Assembly: GCA_026954325.1 (NCBI GenBank)
Contig: JAIXKK010000183.1
Location: 21,554 to 85,553 of the forward strand
Reading direction: 5' to 3'
Length of the DNA stretch: 64,000 nt
Source of the DNA: Bryobacterales bacterium
Lineage (GTDB): Bacteria; Acidobacteriota; Terriglobia; Bryobacterales; Bryobacteraceae
Both the position numbers and the translations under genes were made by a program. The notes under the pieces were generated by a model. The model made no database searches and was not told the origin of the DNA. It saw only the letters and a program-made list of their open reading frames with translations. Every line of letters begins with the position of its first letter. The stretch's first letter is position 1. Shown one piece after another: positions 43,253 to 51,492 of this stretch.

Positions 43253-46240
43253 ATGTCTGTACCCATGCGTATCCTGCTATCCCTGGCGATCATCCTCGCG
43301 CTGTTTTCCTCCGCCTGCTCCAAATCAGGCTCGAAGCCCCTCACTCCCGAAGAGGAGATGAAGACCATCAAGCTGAGCGAGGACTTTCACGTCGAACTCT
43401 TCGCTTCCGAACCGATGGTGGTGGACCCCGTCGACATGGTCTTCGACGAATATGGACGCGCGTTTGTGGCGGACATGCTCGACCTTCCCTACGACCAGCC
43501 CCAAGGCAAGCCCGCGCGCTCGCGCATCGTCATGCTCGAGGACACCGACGGCGACGGCCGCGCCGACAAGAGTACAATCTTCGCCGAGGACGTCCCGCAG
43601 GTCAGCGGGCTGATGGTGTGGGACGGCGGCCTGATTGTGCCCGCCTCGCCGAATATCTACTACATGAAGGACACCGACGGGGACGGCAAGGCGGACGTGC
43701 GCGAGGTGCTGTTTACGGGCTTCTATCATGGGAACCCGGAAGCGCAGGTGTCCAATCCGCGGCTCGGCATCGATAACTGGATCTACTTCTCGAACACCGG
43801 CAACGCCGGCCGCATCACCTCGCCCAAGTGGCCGCAACTACCCCCGGTGGAGGTGCGCGGCGGCGACTTCCGGTTCCATCCCATACGCCATGTGGATGAG
43901 ATCGCCTCGGGAGCGACGCAGTACGGCATGACGTTCGATGATTGGGGCAATCGCTTCATCTCGCAGAACACCACCCATCTGCGGCATGTCGTGGCGCCGA
44001 TGAACTACCTGCTGCGCGCGCCGCTGCTCGACGTGCCCTCCGTGAATCAGGATCCCTACGGCAAGCGGGAGCGGCTGATGTACCCCATCAGCCAGCCGGA
44101 AAACTGGCGCGTCGAGAGGACGAAGGTCCGCCAACAGCGCTATGACGAAACCAAGAGCGGCCGCGTCGAGTATGCCGCGGGCCACATCACCGGAGCCACG
44201 GGCGGCACCATCTACAACGGCGACGCCTGGCCCGAGCAATATCGCGGCCGCATCTTCACGGGCGATGTCAGCGGCAACCTGGTTCGCGAAGACATCCTCA
44301 CCCCCGACGGCGTGACGTTCTCCGCGCGCCCCTCCAAGGACGGCGTCGAATTCCTCGCTTCCTCGCACCAGTGGTTCCGCCCCACGAACTTCGCCAACGC
44401 GCCGGACGGCAATCTCTACCTGATGGATATGTACCGCCAGACCATCGAAACGCCGCTTTCCATCCCCGAAGACATCCAGAAGCGCTTCAAACTCGATTTC
44501 TACCGCGGCGATAACATGGGCCGCATCTACCGCATCGTTTCCAACACGCCGCGGGTGAAGCGAGCGTTGAGAGTGAACCTGGGCAAGATGAGCAGCGCCG
44601 AACTGGTGCGCGAATTGGAAAACGAGAACGGCTGGAACCGGGAGACCGCCAGGCGCCTGTTGCTCGAGCGGCAGGATAAGAGCGTCGCCCCGCAACTGCG
44701 GGAGATGGCGGCAAAGAGCGCGAAGCCCGTGGCGCGGTTGCTGGCGCTGTGGGCGCTCGAAGGCGCCGGCGCGCTCGACGAAACCGTCGTGCTCGCGGCT
44801 TTGCGGGACGCCCACCCCGGCATTCGCGAAAATGCCGTCAAGATCAGCGAATCCCTTCCGCAGACGCCGAAACTTGAGAAAGCGCTGGTCGCGGAGGCCG
44901 ATGAGGCGGAGGTCCGGGTGCTGTTCCAACTCGCCTTCACTCTGGGAAACTACAAGTCGCCGCAGGCGCGCCAGGCGATCGTGCGGATTGCCGCCGCGCA
45001 TGGCGACGATCAATGGTTCCGGATCGCGGCCCTCAGTTCCGCCGCGGATTGGCCCGGTGACTTCCTTTCGATGCTCCTCACGCGCAAGGAAACATCGTGG
45101 CAGAGGCCGGAAATGCTCCGCTCCCTCGGCTCCCTGATCGGCGCTCGCCAGAAGCCGCCCGAGATGAACAAATTCCTCGCCGATGCGGTCCGCCTGAAGG
45201 CCCCCTCCGCGGCGCTGGAAGGCCTCGCCCGCGGCCTGGATATGAGCCGCGGCGCAAACCTCCCCATCGAGGAATCAGCTCTCTCGCGGTTCCTTGCGGC
45301 CAAGGAGGCGTCCGAGCGGCGGGCAGCCTGGAGCATTGCCAGCCACACCGGCGGCACGGCTCTCTTTGCCCGTGCCGCCAAGGAAGCTTTCGACGAGAAG
45401 GTTTCGTTGGAGGATCGCGCCGCGGCGCTCTACGCCCTTCGCGGAGCGAAATTCGAAGCCGCTTTCCCCGTACTCAAGAAAGTGCTCGATACCCACGCGC
45501 CCGCCGTGCTCCAGAGCGCCGCCGTCGATTCCCTCGCCGCCTTCCGTAACGCAGAGGTAGGCCAGACGATCCTCGCCGGATGGAAAGCCTTTCCTCCGGA
45601 AGCTCGCGTGCGGGCCGCGGGGGCCATGCTGACGCAGCGGGACCGCATCCCGGCGTTTCTCGACGCGCTGGAAAAGGGCGCCGTCGAGCCGGGGATGATC
45701 GAGATCAATGCCCGCAACCGGCTGCTCGAAGACAAGGACCCGGCCATCGCCGCCCGCGCCAAGAAGATCTTTGCCGGCGCCTCTTCCGATCGCGAGAAGG
45801 TGGTTGCGGCGTTCCAGGATGTATTGACGATGAACGGCGACCCGGGCCGCGGCAAGAAGGTATTCGAGGATACCTGTGCCCGCTGCCACAGCCCGCGCGT
45901 CAAGGGCGGCCGCATCGGCCCCGATCTTTCCGGCGTGAACAACAAGACTCGCGAGGAACTGCTCGAGGCCATTCTCAATCCCAGCCGCAGCGTCGAACCG
46001 CGGTTTGTCAACTACATCGTCACCACCAGGGACGGACAGATGTTTGACGGCGTGCTGGGCAGCGAGACCCCAGGCTCCATTACGCTGCGCGGCGGATCGG
46101 AAGAGGACGTCACCATCCTGCGCGGCAACATCGAAGAGATCCGCGCCTCGAACATTTCCCTCATGCCGGAAGATCTCGAGAAAACGGTCAACAAGCAGGG
46201 CCTGGCGGACGTCATCGCCTACTTGCGCGCCGGCTTGTAA
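43253..46240 (+). CDS. PVC-type haem-binding protein (propeller, HEAT repeats, C-terminal cytochrome c)
   Basis: About 995 residues. A lipoprotein signal (MRILLSLAIILALFSSAC) is followed by a sugar/sorbosone dehydrogenase-like beta-propeller (VVDPVDMVFDEYGRAFVADM, two DTDGDGxAD calcium loops, IDNWIYFSNTG, ANAPDGNLYLMDMYRQ), then roughly 350 residues of HEAT-like helical repeats, then a cytochrome c domain with CARCHS near 885 and the DUF1080-neighbour-like tail PSRSVEPRFVNYIV. Such fusions are expanded in Planctomycetes, Verrucomicrobia and Solibacter-type Acidobacteria and probably oxidise sugars with electron transfer to haem. The ATG at 43265 is the alternative start and gives the better lipoprotein signal. 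Confidence 0.9.
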   Translation: MSVPMRILLSLAIILALFSSACSKSGSKPLTPEEEMKTIKLSEDFHVELFASEPMVVDPVDMVFDEYGRAFVADMLDLPYDQPQGKPARSRIVMLEDTDGDGRADKSTIFAEDVPQVSGLMVWDGGLIVPASPNIYYMKDTDGDGKADVREVLFTGFYHGNPEAQVSNPRLGIDNWIYFSNTGNAGRITSPKWPQLPPVEVRGGDFRFHPIRHVDEIASGATQYGMTFDDWGNRFISQNTTHLRHVVAPMNYLLRAPLLDVPSVNQDPYGKRERLMYPISQPENWRVERTKVRQQRYDETKSGRVEYAAGHITGATGGTIYNGDAWPEQYRGRIFTGDVSGNLVREDILTPDGVTFSARPSKDGVEFLASSHQWFRPTNFANAPDGNLYLMDMYRQTIETPLSIPEDIQKRFKLDFYRGDNMGRIYRIVSNTPRVKRALRVNLGKMSSAELVRELENENGWNRETARRLLLERQDKSVAPQLREMAAKSAKPVARLLALWALEGAGALDETVVLAALRDAHPGIRENAVKISESLPQTPKLEKALVAEADEAEVRVLFQLAFTLGNYKSPQARQAIVRIAAAHGDDQWFRIAALSSAADWPGDFLSMLLTRKETSWQRPEMLRSLGSLIGARQKPPEMNKFLADAVRLKAPSAALEGLARGLDMSRGANLPIEESALSRFLAAKEASERRAAWSIASHTGGTALFARAAKEAFDEKVSLEDRAAALYALRGAKFEAAFPVLKKVLDTHAPAVLQSAAVDSLAAFRNAEVGQTILAGWKAFPPEARVRAAGAMLTQRDRIPAFLDALEKGAVEPGMIEINARNRLLEDKDPAIAARAKKIFAGASSDREKVVAAFQDVLTMNGDPGRGKKVFEDTCARCHSPRVKGGRIGPDLSGVNNKTREELLEAILNPSRSVEPRFVNYIVTTRDGQMFDGVLGSETPGSITLRGGSEEDVTILRGNIEEIRASNISLMPEDLEKTVNKQGLADVIAYLRAGL

Positions 46241-46246
46241 GCCCCT

Positions 46247-47026
46247 TTATCCGTGCTGGCAGCGCGGACAAAAGTGCGTCCCGCGCTGCCCCACGACAAT
46301 GCGCCGGATGGGTGTTCCGCATACTGTGCAGGGCATTCCCTCTTTGCCGTAAACCAGGTGCATCCGCTGGAATCCGCCGCGTTCGCCGGAGGCGTCCACG
46401 TAATCGGATATCGAGGAGCCGCGGTGTTCAATGGCAAGCCGCAACACCTGCTGCATGGCCGCATGCAGCGCCAGGGCGCGTTTTCTGCCGAGCCGCGCCG
46501 CGATGGCGAGCGGATGAACGCCCGCGCGGAAGAGCGTCTCGTCGGCGTAGATATTGCCGAGGCCCCGGAGAAACTGCTGGTTGAGCAGCAGCGGCTTCAC
46601 ACGCCCGCGGCGTGAACGCAGCCGTGCAGCGAACTCATCCGCGGTGATCACCAACGGCTCCGGCCCCAGCCTCGCCAGCCGTTCGGGCAATTCCGGGAGC
46701 CAATGGATACGGCCGAACTGCCGGATATCGTCATAGAGCAACTCTCCGTCATCGAGCGCGAAGACCACCCGCGTGTACGGCGTGCGCGTTCCGTTGAGCA
46801 GCAACTTCCCCGTCATTCCCAGGTGCAGTGTCAGCACTCCGCCGCCGCACTCGAAGACGATGTTCTTCCCATGCCGCCGCAGATCCAGAATCTCCTCGCC
46901 GGCAAGGCCTTCGAGCGGTGTCTTCACCACCAATGGACCCACCACCTGAACAGCGGTCACACGCCGCCCCCGTAACCGCGGAGCCAGGCCGCGGACAATG
47001 GTTTCGACTTCGGGAAGTTCAGGCAC
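46247..47026 (-). CDS. mutM: Formamidopyrimidine-DNA glycosylase
   Basis: A 259-residue bifunctional glycosylase/AP lyase that removes 8-oxoguanine and formamidopyrimidines. The N-terminal PELPEVE supplies the catalytic Pro and Glu; LRRHGKNIVF holds the conserved Lys, TLHLGMTGKLLL and QFLRGLGNIYADE follow, and the C-terminal zinc finger is CTVC...CPRC with the DNA-contacting Arg in RIVVGQRGTHF. The start is GTG at 47024-47026, directly next to the stop of the Rieske gene. Confidence 0.95.
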   Translation of the reverse strand: MPELPEVETIVRGLAPRLRGRRVTAVQVVGPLVVKTPLEGLAGEEILDLRRHGKNIVFECGGGVLTLHLGMTGKLLLNGTRTPYTRVVFALDDGELLYDDIRQFGRIHWLPELPERLARLGPEPLVITADEFAARLRSRRGRVKPLLLNQQFLRGLGNIYADETLFRAGVHPLAIAARLGRKRALALHAAMQQVLRLAIEHRGSSISDYVDASGERGGFQRMHLVYGKEGMPCTVCGTPIRRIVVGQRGTHFCPRCQHG

Positions 47027-47332
47027 CTACGGTAGATCGACCAGGATATCGTCGCCATCCACCCGCACCGGAAACGTCTGCAATTGAATGCCCGGATTAT
47101 AGTCGTGCCGCCCCGTGGTGCAATCAAATTCCCATGCATGCCAAGGGCAGACCACCACGTTCCCGTGCAACGCCCCCTGGCCGAGCGAGCCGCCTCTATG
47201 CGGACACACCCCGTCCACGGCGTGGAACACGCCATCCACGTTGCACAGCGCCAGTTGTTTGCCGTCAATAATCACTTCCGTGAGGCCGCCGGGCGGCAGT
47301 TGTCCCACGGTGCAGACAGGTCGGAAGGCCAT
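47027..47332 (-). CDS. Rieske-type [2Fe-2S] ferredoxin
   Basis: A 101-residue soluble Rieske protein. The cluster ligands are CPH (GVCPHRGGSLGQGALHG) and CPWH (VVVCPWHAWEFDCTTG), the arrangement of Rieske ferredoxins and NirD-like subunits. It probably passes electrons to an oxygenase or reductase, but no partner gene is adjacent. It is transcribed ahead of mutM with no gap and has GTG/ATG choices only at its own start (47330-47332). Confidence 0.92.
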   Translation of the reverse strand: MAFRPVCTVGQLPPGGLTEVIIDGKQLALCNVDGVFHAVDGVCPHRGGSLGQGALHGNVVVCPWHAWEFDCTTGRHDYNPGIQLQTFPVRVDGDDILVDLP

Positions 47333-47349
47333 ACTACAATTAACCTACC

Positions 47350-48303
47350 ATGCGTTTGATTGCCTTCCTTCTCCTTCTCGCTTCGTTCTTCCACGCAGGC
47401 TGCCGGCGTGAGACAAAACGAGTGGTCGGGGTGGTCCCCAAAGGAGCGAATCACATCTTCTGGCAGACCGTCCACGCCGGAGCCATCAAGGCCGCGCGGG
47501 AGTACGGTTTCGAAGTCGAATGGAACGCTCCCACGCTCGAAATCGATTCCAGCCGCCAGATCGAGATCGTCGAATCGATGGTCAACCGCCGCCTGGCGGG
47601 CATCGTGCTTGCACCGGTGGATAAGAAAGCGCTGGTGGGCGTGGTGGACCGCGCCGCCAAGGCCGGCATCCCCGTGTCCATCTTCGATTCCGGCATCGAC
47701 ACCGGCAATCGCATCTCCTTTGTCGCCACCAACAACGAAGAAGGCGGGCGCATGGCCGCCCGCCGCATGGGCGAAGTGCTCGGCGGCAAAGGAAAGGTGG
47801 TCGTCATCGGCTTCATGCCGGGCAGCGCCTCCACCATGGAGCGCGAGCACGGTTTCCAGGATGAGATCCGCGCGAAGTTCCCCGGCATCGATATCCTCGG
47901 CCTTCAGTTCGGTATGGCCGACCGCGCCAAGGCGATGGCCGTCACCGAAAACGTGCTCACCGCGCACCCCGATCTGGCCGGACTGTTCGCGGACAATGAA
48001 TCGAGTTCCGCCGGAGCCGTCCAGGCGCTCAAGTCGCGCAACGCGAAGGGCGTGAAGATGGTCGCCTTCGACGCCTCGGACCAGTTGCTCGCCGACCTGA
48101 GGGCCGGTTGGATCGATTCCATCGTCGTGCAAAATCCATTCCGCATGGGGTACGAATCGGCGAAGGCCATCGGCATGTATCTGAAGGGCGAAAAGCCGCC
48201 GTCCGCCGTCGATTCCGGAGCGGCGCTCATCAAGCCGGAAGACCTCGATAAGCCTGAAGTGAAGGAACTGTTGTTTCCCGATATTCAGAAGTATCTGCGC
48301 TGA
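47350..48303 (+). CDS. Sugar ABC transporter substrate-binding lipoprotein (RbsB-like)
   Basis: 317 residues. Signal peptide with lipobox FHAGC, then a periplasmic-binding fold of the ribose/LacI-type: VVGVVPKGANHIFWQTVHAG, SRQIEIVESMVNRRLAGIVLAP, IDTGNRISFVATNNEEGGRMA, KVVVIGFMPGSASTMERE and GLFADNESSSAGAVQALK. It should bind a pentose or hexose in the periplasm. No ABC permease or ATPase gene lies nearby, so it is an orphan or serves a sensor. TACAAT at 47335-47340 is nine bases before the ATG. Its last 18 coding bases before the stop are repeated at 49829. Confidence 0.92.
   Translation: MRLIAFLLLLASFFHAGCRRETKRVVGVVPKGANHIFWQTVHAGAIKAAREYGFEVEWNAPTLEIDSSRQIEIVESMVNRRLAGIVLAPVDKKALVGVVDRAAKAGIPVSIFDSGIDTGNRISFVATNNEEGGRMAARRMGEVLGGKGKVVVIGFMPGSASTMEREHGFQDEIRAKFPGIDILGLQFGMADRAKAMAVTENVLTAHPDLAGLFADNESSSAGAVQALKSRNAKGVKMVAFDASDQLLADLRAGWIDSIVVQNPFRMGYESAKAIGMYLKGEKPPSAVDSGAALIKPEDLDKPEVKELLFPDIQKYLR
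48283..48300 (+). repeat. 18-bp direct repeat, left copy
   Basis: ATTCAGAAGTATCTGCGC forms the end of the sugar-binding lipoprotein gene (final residues IQKYLR). The same 18 bases recur at 49829-49846, flanking the DUF362 gene. Confidence 0.85.
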
Positions 48304-48364
48304 AGACCGGCGCCCAGCCGGCCCGCACACTGAACCCTGTTCACGGGCAATCCGGAGTACTAAC

Positions 48365-48374
48365 ATTACGTAAT
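48365..48374 (+). promoter_or_regulatory. Perfect palindrome directly before the DUF362 start
   Basis: ATTACGTAAT is a perfect 10-base palindrome that ends one base before the ATG at 48376. It could be an operator for a dimeric regulator, or chance; no second copy was noticed. Confidence 0.3.
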
Positions 48375-48375
48375 C

Positions 48376-49815
48376 ATGGCAACCAAGCACAAAGTGCTCA
48401 TCATGCGATGCAACGATTACAACCCGGACACCATCCGCGGCATTGTCAGGGAGGGAATGGAAGAGTTGTCCGTCAGGCCGGCGGGCAAAGTCCTGCTGAA
48501 GCCCAACGCAGTGATAGCCCACCCTCAACTATTCCCGCACGCCTGTACGCGCAAGGAATTTCTGGAAGGCGTGATCGCGGCGGCCAGGGACAAGGGTGGA
48601 GGAATCACGGAACTGGCCGTCGGTGATCGCTCCGGTCTCACTATCCCGACACGCTGGACGTTTGCCAACGCCGGCTATCATGAAGTCCTCCGGAAGCACA
48701 ATGCCAAGGCCTACTACTTCGACGAAGCGCGGCATGTGCCCGCAACACTCAAAGGCGAACACCGCCTGCGGGACCGGATCTATGTGCCCGAACCGGTTGC
48801 CAAGGCGGATTTTCTGATCAATCTGCCCAAGTTCAAGGCCCACCCCTGGTGCAGGCTCACCCTGAGCCTGAAAAACTACATCGGCCTTCAGGACGACCGG
48901 CACCGCCTGGTCGATCACAACCAGTTCCTGGAACACAAGATCGCCGACCTGCAGGAAGTCATTCAGCCCAAGTTCATCGCGATCGATGCGATTGTGGCCG
49001 GCCAGAAGATGATGTTGACGCCCACTCCTTTTGCCATGGGCGCGATTGTGATGGGCGTCAATCCGTGCGCGGTCGATACCGTCGGATGCCACATGGTTCA
49101 CGTCGATCCAAGCGCCGTCGTCCACTTACGCCTCGCCGCCGGGCGAGGCTTCGGCCCCATCGATCTTGGCGAGATCCAGGTTGGCGGGGATTTCCCGCTG
49201 GATGAAGTCCAGGCGAAGACTCGCGGCTTCGAGTTCTGCATGGAACGGATTGACCGCTACTTCGAGAACTCAGGCAATCTCTCATGCACGGTGGGAACCT
49301 TTCCCGAAAAGCATTCCCGGGACTACTGCTGGGGAGGCTGTCCGGGGGCGCTCCAGGAAGCAATGCACATTATCAGAGCCAACTCCCCCGGCGCGGACCA
49401 CCGGCTGAAAAAGATCCGTTACGTGGTAGGGAAAGTCGACGGACCGCTCGAATTGCAGGAAGGGGAGCAGGTAATCTTCGCCGGCGATTGCACCAGTTGG
49501 CGGGGAGAGATCGACGGGCGTCCGGTCAGGATCGAGAGCAGTTACCTCCCGTCCAGCCAGGTCGACGAGAGCAGGACTCAGTCCAACGACCTGCTGCTGC
49601 GAACCTCCAAGGCCCTGTGGAAGTGTTTCCGGCTGACGAAACGGAGGCACATGCACGCCAGGGGTTGCCCCGTCACAATCGCTGATCATATCCACTACGT
49701 CTCGGCCTTGGGGAAGATCTCCAATCCGAATTTTGATCGCCGCGTGGCCGTGACGCTCAACGTTGCCTATTGGCGAATGCGTGCCGCCCGCCTCGTCACC
49801 CGCCTGTTCGCATAG
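48376..49815 (+). CDS. DUF362 domain protein
   Basis: 479 residues, cytoplasmic, no signal peptide. DUF362 features: VLLKPNAVIAHP near residue 40, AVGDRSG, FANAGYHEVLRKHN, DFLINLPKFKAHPWCRLTLSLKN and later PCAVDTVGCHMV. The family is uncharacterised, often iron-sulfur-associated; here the C-terminal part contains scattered cysteines (DYCWGGCPGALQEA, RGCPVTIADH) but no ferredoxin motif. The gene lies exactly between two copies of an 18-base direct repeat, and its codon use looks like its neighbours'. Confidence 0.88.
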   Translation: MATKHKVLIMRCNDYNPDTIRGIVREGMEELSVRPAGKVLLKPNAVIAHPQLFPHACTRKEFLEGVIAAARDKGGGITELAVGDRSGLTIPTRWTFANAGYHEVLRKHNAKAYYFDEARHVPATLKGEHRLRDRIYVPEPVAKADFLINLPKFKAHPWCRLTLSLKNYIGLQDDRHRLVDHNQFLEHKIADLQEVIQPKFIAIDAIVAGQKMMLTPTPFAMGAIVMGVNPCAVDTVGCHMVHVDPSAVVHLRLAAGRGFGPIDLGEIQVGGDFPLDEVQAKTRGFEFCMERIDRYFENSGNLSCTVGTFPEKHSRDYCWGGCPGALQEAMHIIRANSPGADHRLKKIRYVVGKVDGPLELQEGEQVIFAGDCTSWRGEIDGRPVRIESSYLPSSQVDESRTQSNDLLLRTSKALWKCFRLTKRRHMHARGCPVTIADHIHYVSALGKISNPNFDRRVAVTLNVAYWRMRAARLVTRLFA

Positions 49816-49828
49816 GCGTCAAACATCG

Positions 49829-49846
49829 ATTCAGAAGTATCTGCGC
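49829..49846 (+). repeat. 18-bp direct repeat, right copy
   Basis: An exact copy of bases 48283-48300. It reads in frame with the downstream decarboxylase as IQKYLRRG, with no stop before that gene's ATG at 49874, so this copy looks like a second fragment of the lipoprotein gene's 3' end. Confidence 0.85.
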
Positions 49847-49873
49847 CGGGGGAACAGCGGCTACCATCAAGAG

Positions 49874-51217
49874 ATGAGAGCCCTATTGAACGCGACAGCC
49901 GGCATTGCGGCGCGCTATCTCCAGAACCTGGATACCCGAGGGGTGGCCCCCTCTCCGGAGGCGCTGGCGGCATTGGAGGAACTGAACGAACCCATGCCGG
50001 AATCGCCCGTGGAAGCCGCGGACGTGCTGCGGACGCTCGACCGCATCGGTTCCCCTGCAACCATGGGTATGGCCGGCCGGCGCTACTTCGGCTTCGTCAT
50101 CGGCGGCGCGCTGCCGGCGGCATTGGCGGCGAACTGGCTTGCCGGGGCCTGGGATCAGTGTCCAGGACTGTTCGCGGCATCCCCCATCGGAGCCGTGCTC
50201 GAGGAGGTCTCGCTCGGCTGGCTGCTCGATGTGCTGAGGCTTCCCGCAACGTGCGGCGGAGCATTCGTGACCGGGGCGACCATGGCGAACTTCACGGCGC
50301 TGGCCGCGGCGCGCCACGAGGTTCTGGCGCGCGCGGGATGGGACGTCGAAGCGGACGGGTTGTTTGGAGCGCCGCCGGTGACGGTGGTAGTGGGCGAAGA
50401 GGCGCACCCGTCGCTCGTCAAAGCGCTCGGGATGCTCGGCATGGGGCGTTCGCGCCTTGTGCGCGTCCCCGTGGATAGCCAGGGCCGCATGCGCGCCTCC
50501 CGGATGCCGCCGCTGAGCGGTCCGGCCATCGTCTGCATGCAGGCGGGAAATGTGAACACGGGCGCGTTCGACCCGGCAGCGGAAATCTGTGCGCGGGCCC
50601 GCCAGGCCGGAGCGTGGGTGCACGCCGATGGCGCATTCGGCCTGTGGGCGGCGGCGAGCCCAAAATACGCGCACCTGGTGGAAGGCGTCGCCGAAGCCGA
50701 TTCCTGGGCCACGGACGCGCATAAGTGGCTGAATGTGCCCTATGATAGCGGGCTGGCTTTCGTCCGGGACGGGGCGGCCCTCAATGGCGCGATGTCGGTG
50801 TCCGCGGCCTACCTGCCGCAGGGAGCGCACCGCGAGCCGTCACAATTCACACCCGAGCTTTCGCGCCGCGCGCGCGGCGTCGAGATCTGGGCGGCCTTGA
50901 AATCGCTGGGCCGCGCCGGACTGGCGGATCTGATCGAGCGGAACTGCCGCCAGGCGCGCCGGTTCGCCGAAGCGCTGCGGGAAGGCGGCTGCGAGATCCG
51001 GAACGAGGTCGTGCTCAATCAGGTGCTGGTCAGCTTCGGCAATAGCGAACGCACGCGCCAGGTGATCGATCGCGTACAGCGCGACGGAACGTGCTGGTGC
51101 GGTCCCACGGTATGGCAGGGACACACGGCCATGCGCATCAGCGTATCTTCGTGGGCGACACGGGATGAAGATGTGGAACAGAGCGTGGCTGCCATCTTGC
51201 GCGCGGCCGCGGCCTAA
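49874..51217 (+). CDS. PLP-dependent group II decarboxylase-like protein
   Basis: A 447-residue fold-type I PLP enzyme of the aromatic-amino-acid/glutamate decarboxylase group: GRRYFGFVIGGALPAALAAN, GGAFVTGATMANFTALAAAR, the PLP-stacking VVVGEEAHPSLVKAL, AWVHADGAFGLWAA with the PLP Asp, and the Schiff-base Lys in WATDAHKWLNVPYD. The substrate amino acid is not evident. TACCAT lies six bases before the ATG, another leaderless arrangement; the frame is open upstream through the 18-base repeat. The next gene follows after eight bases. Confidence 0.9.
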   Translation: MRALLNATAGIAARYLQNLDTRGVAPSPEALAALEELNEPMPESPVEAADVLRTLDRIGSPATMGMAGRRYFGFVIGGALPAALAANWLAGAWDQCPGLFAASPIGAVLEEVSLGWLLDVLRLPATCGGAFVTGATMANFTALAAARHEVLARAGWDVEADGLFGAPPVTVVVGEEAHPSLVKALGMLGMGRSRLVRVPVDSQGRMRASRMPPLSGPAIVCMQAGNVNTGAFDPAAEICARARQAGAWVHADGAFGLWAAASPKYAHLVEGVAEADSWATDAHKWLNVPYDSGLAFVRDGAALNGAMSVSAAYLPQGAHREPSQFTPELSRRARGVEIWAALKSLGRAGLADLIERNCRQARRFAEALREGGCEIRNEVVLNQVLVSFGNSERTRQVIDRVQRDGTCWCGPTVWQGHTAMRISVSSWATRDEDVEQSVAAILRAAAA

Positions 51218-51225
51218 GAAGGATT

Positions 51226-51453
51226 ATGAAGAACGCCGATGACAACGACATGCCTCCCGGGATCGACTTCAGCAAAGGGGTCCGTGGGCTTCATCACATC
51301 CCTCCCGGCGCCAAAGTGCTGATGCCGGTCTCCATCGAGCGAGGCGTGTGGGAGTACTTCTCGGACAAAGCCGGGCAACGCGGTGTCGAACTCTCTGACC
51401 TCGTAACCGAGGTGCTGAAGCGCGACATCGAGATCAATGAGGCTCTGAAGTAG
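51226..51453 (+). CDS. Small protein resembling an orphan antitoxin (ribbon-helix-helix type)
   Basis: 75 residues. IDFSKGVRGLHHIPPGAKVL resembles the start of small antitoxins with an IDFSKGVRGK motif, and the second half (MPVSIERGVWEYFSDKAG, VELSDLVTEVLKRDIEI) could fold as a ribbon-helix-helix. No toxin gene is next to it. GAAGGA precedes the ATG. It is probably co-transcribed with the decarboxylase. Confidence 0.6.
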   Translation: MKNADDNDMPPGIDFSKGVRGLHHIPPGAKVLMPVSIERGVWEYFSDKAGQRGVELSDLVTEVLKRDIEINEALK

Positions 51454-51492
51454 AACGTATAGACGGCGTTGTTCACGCCAGCCGGGGTTCCC

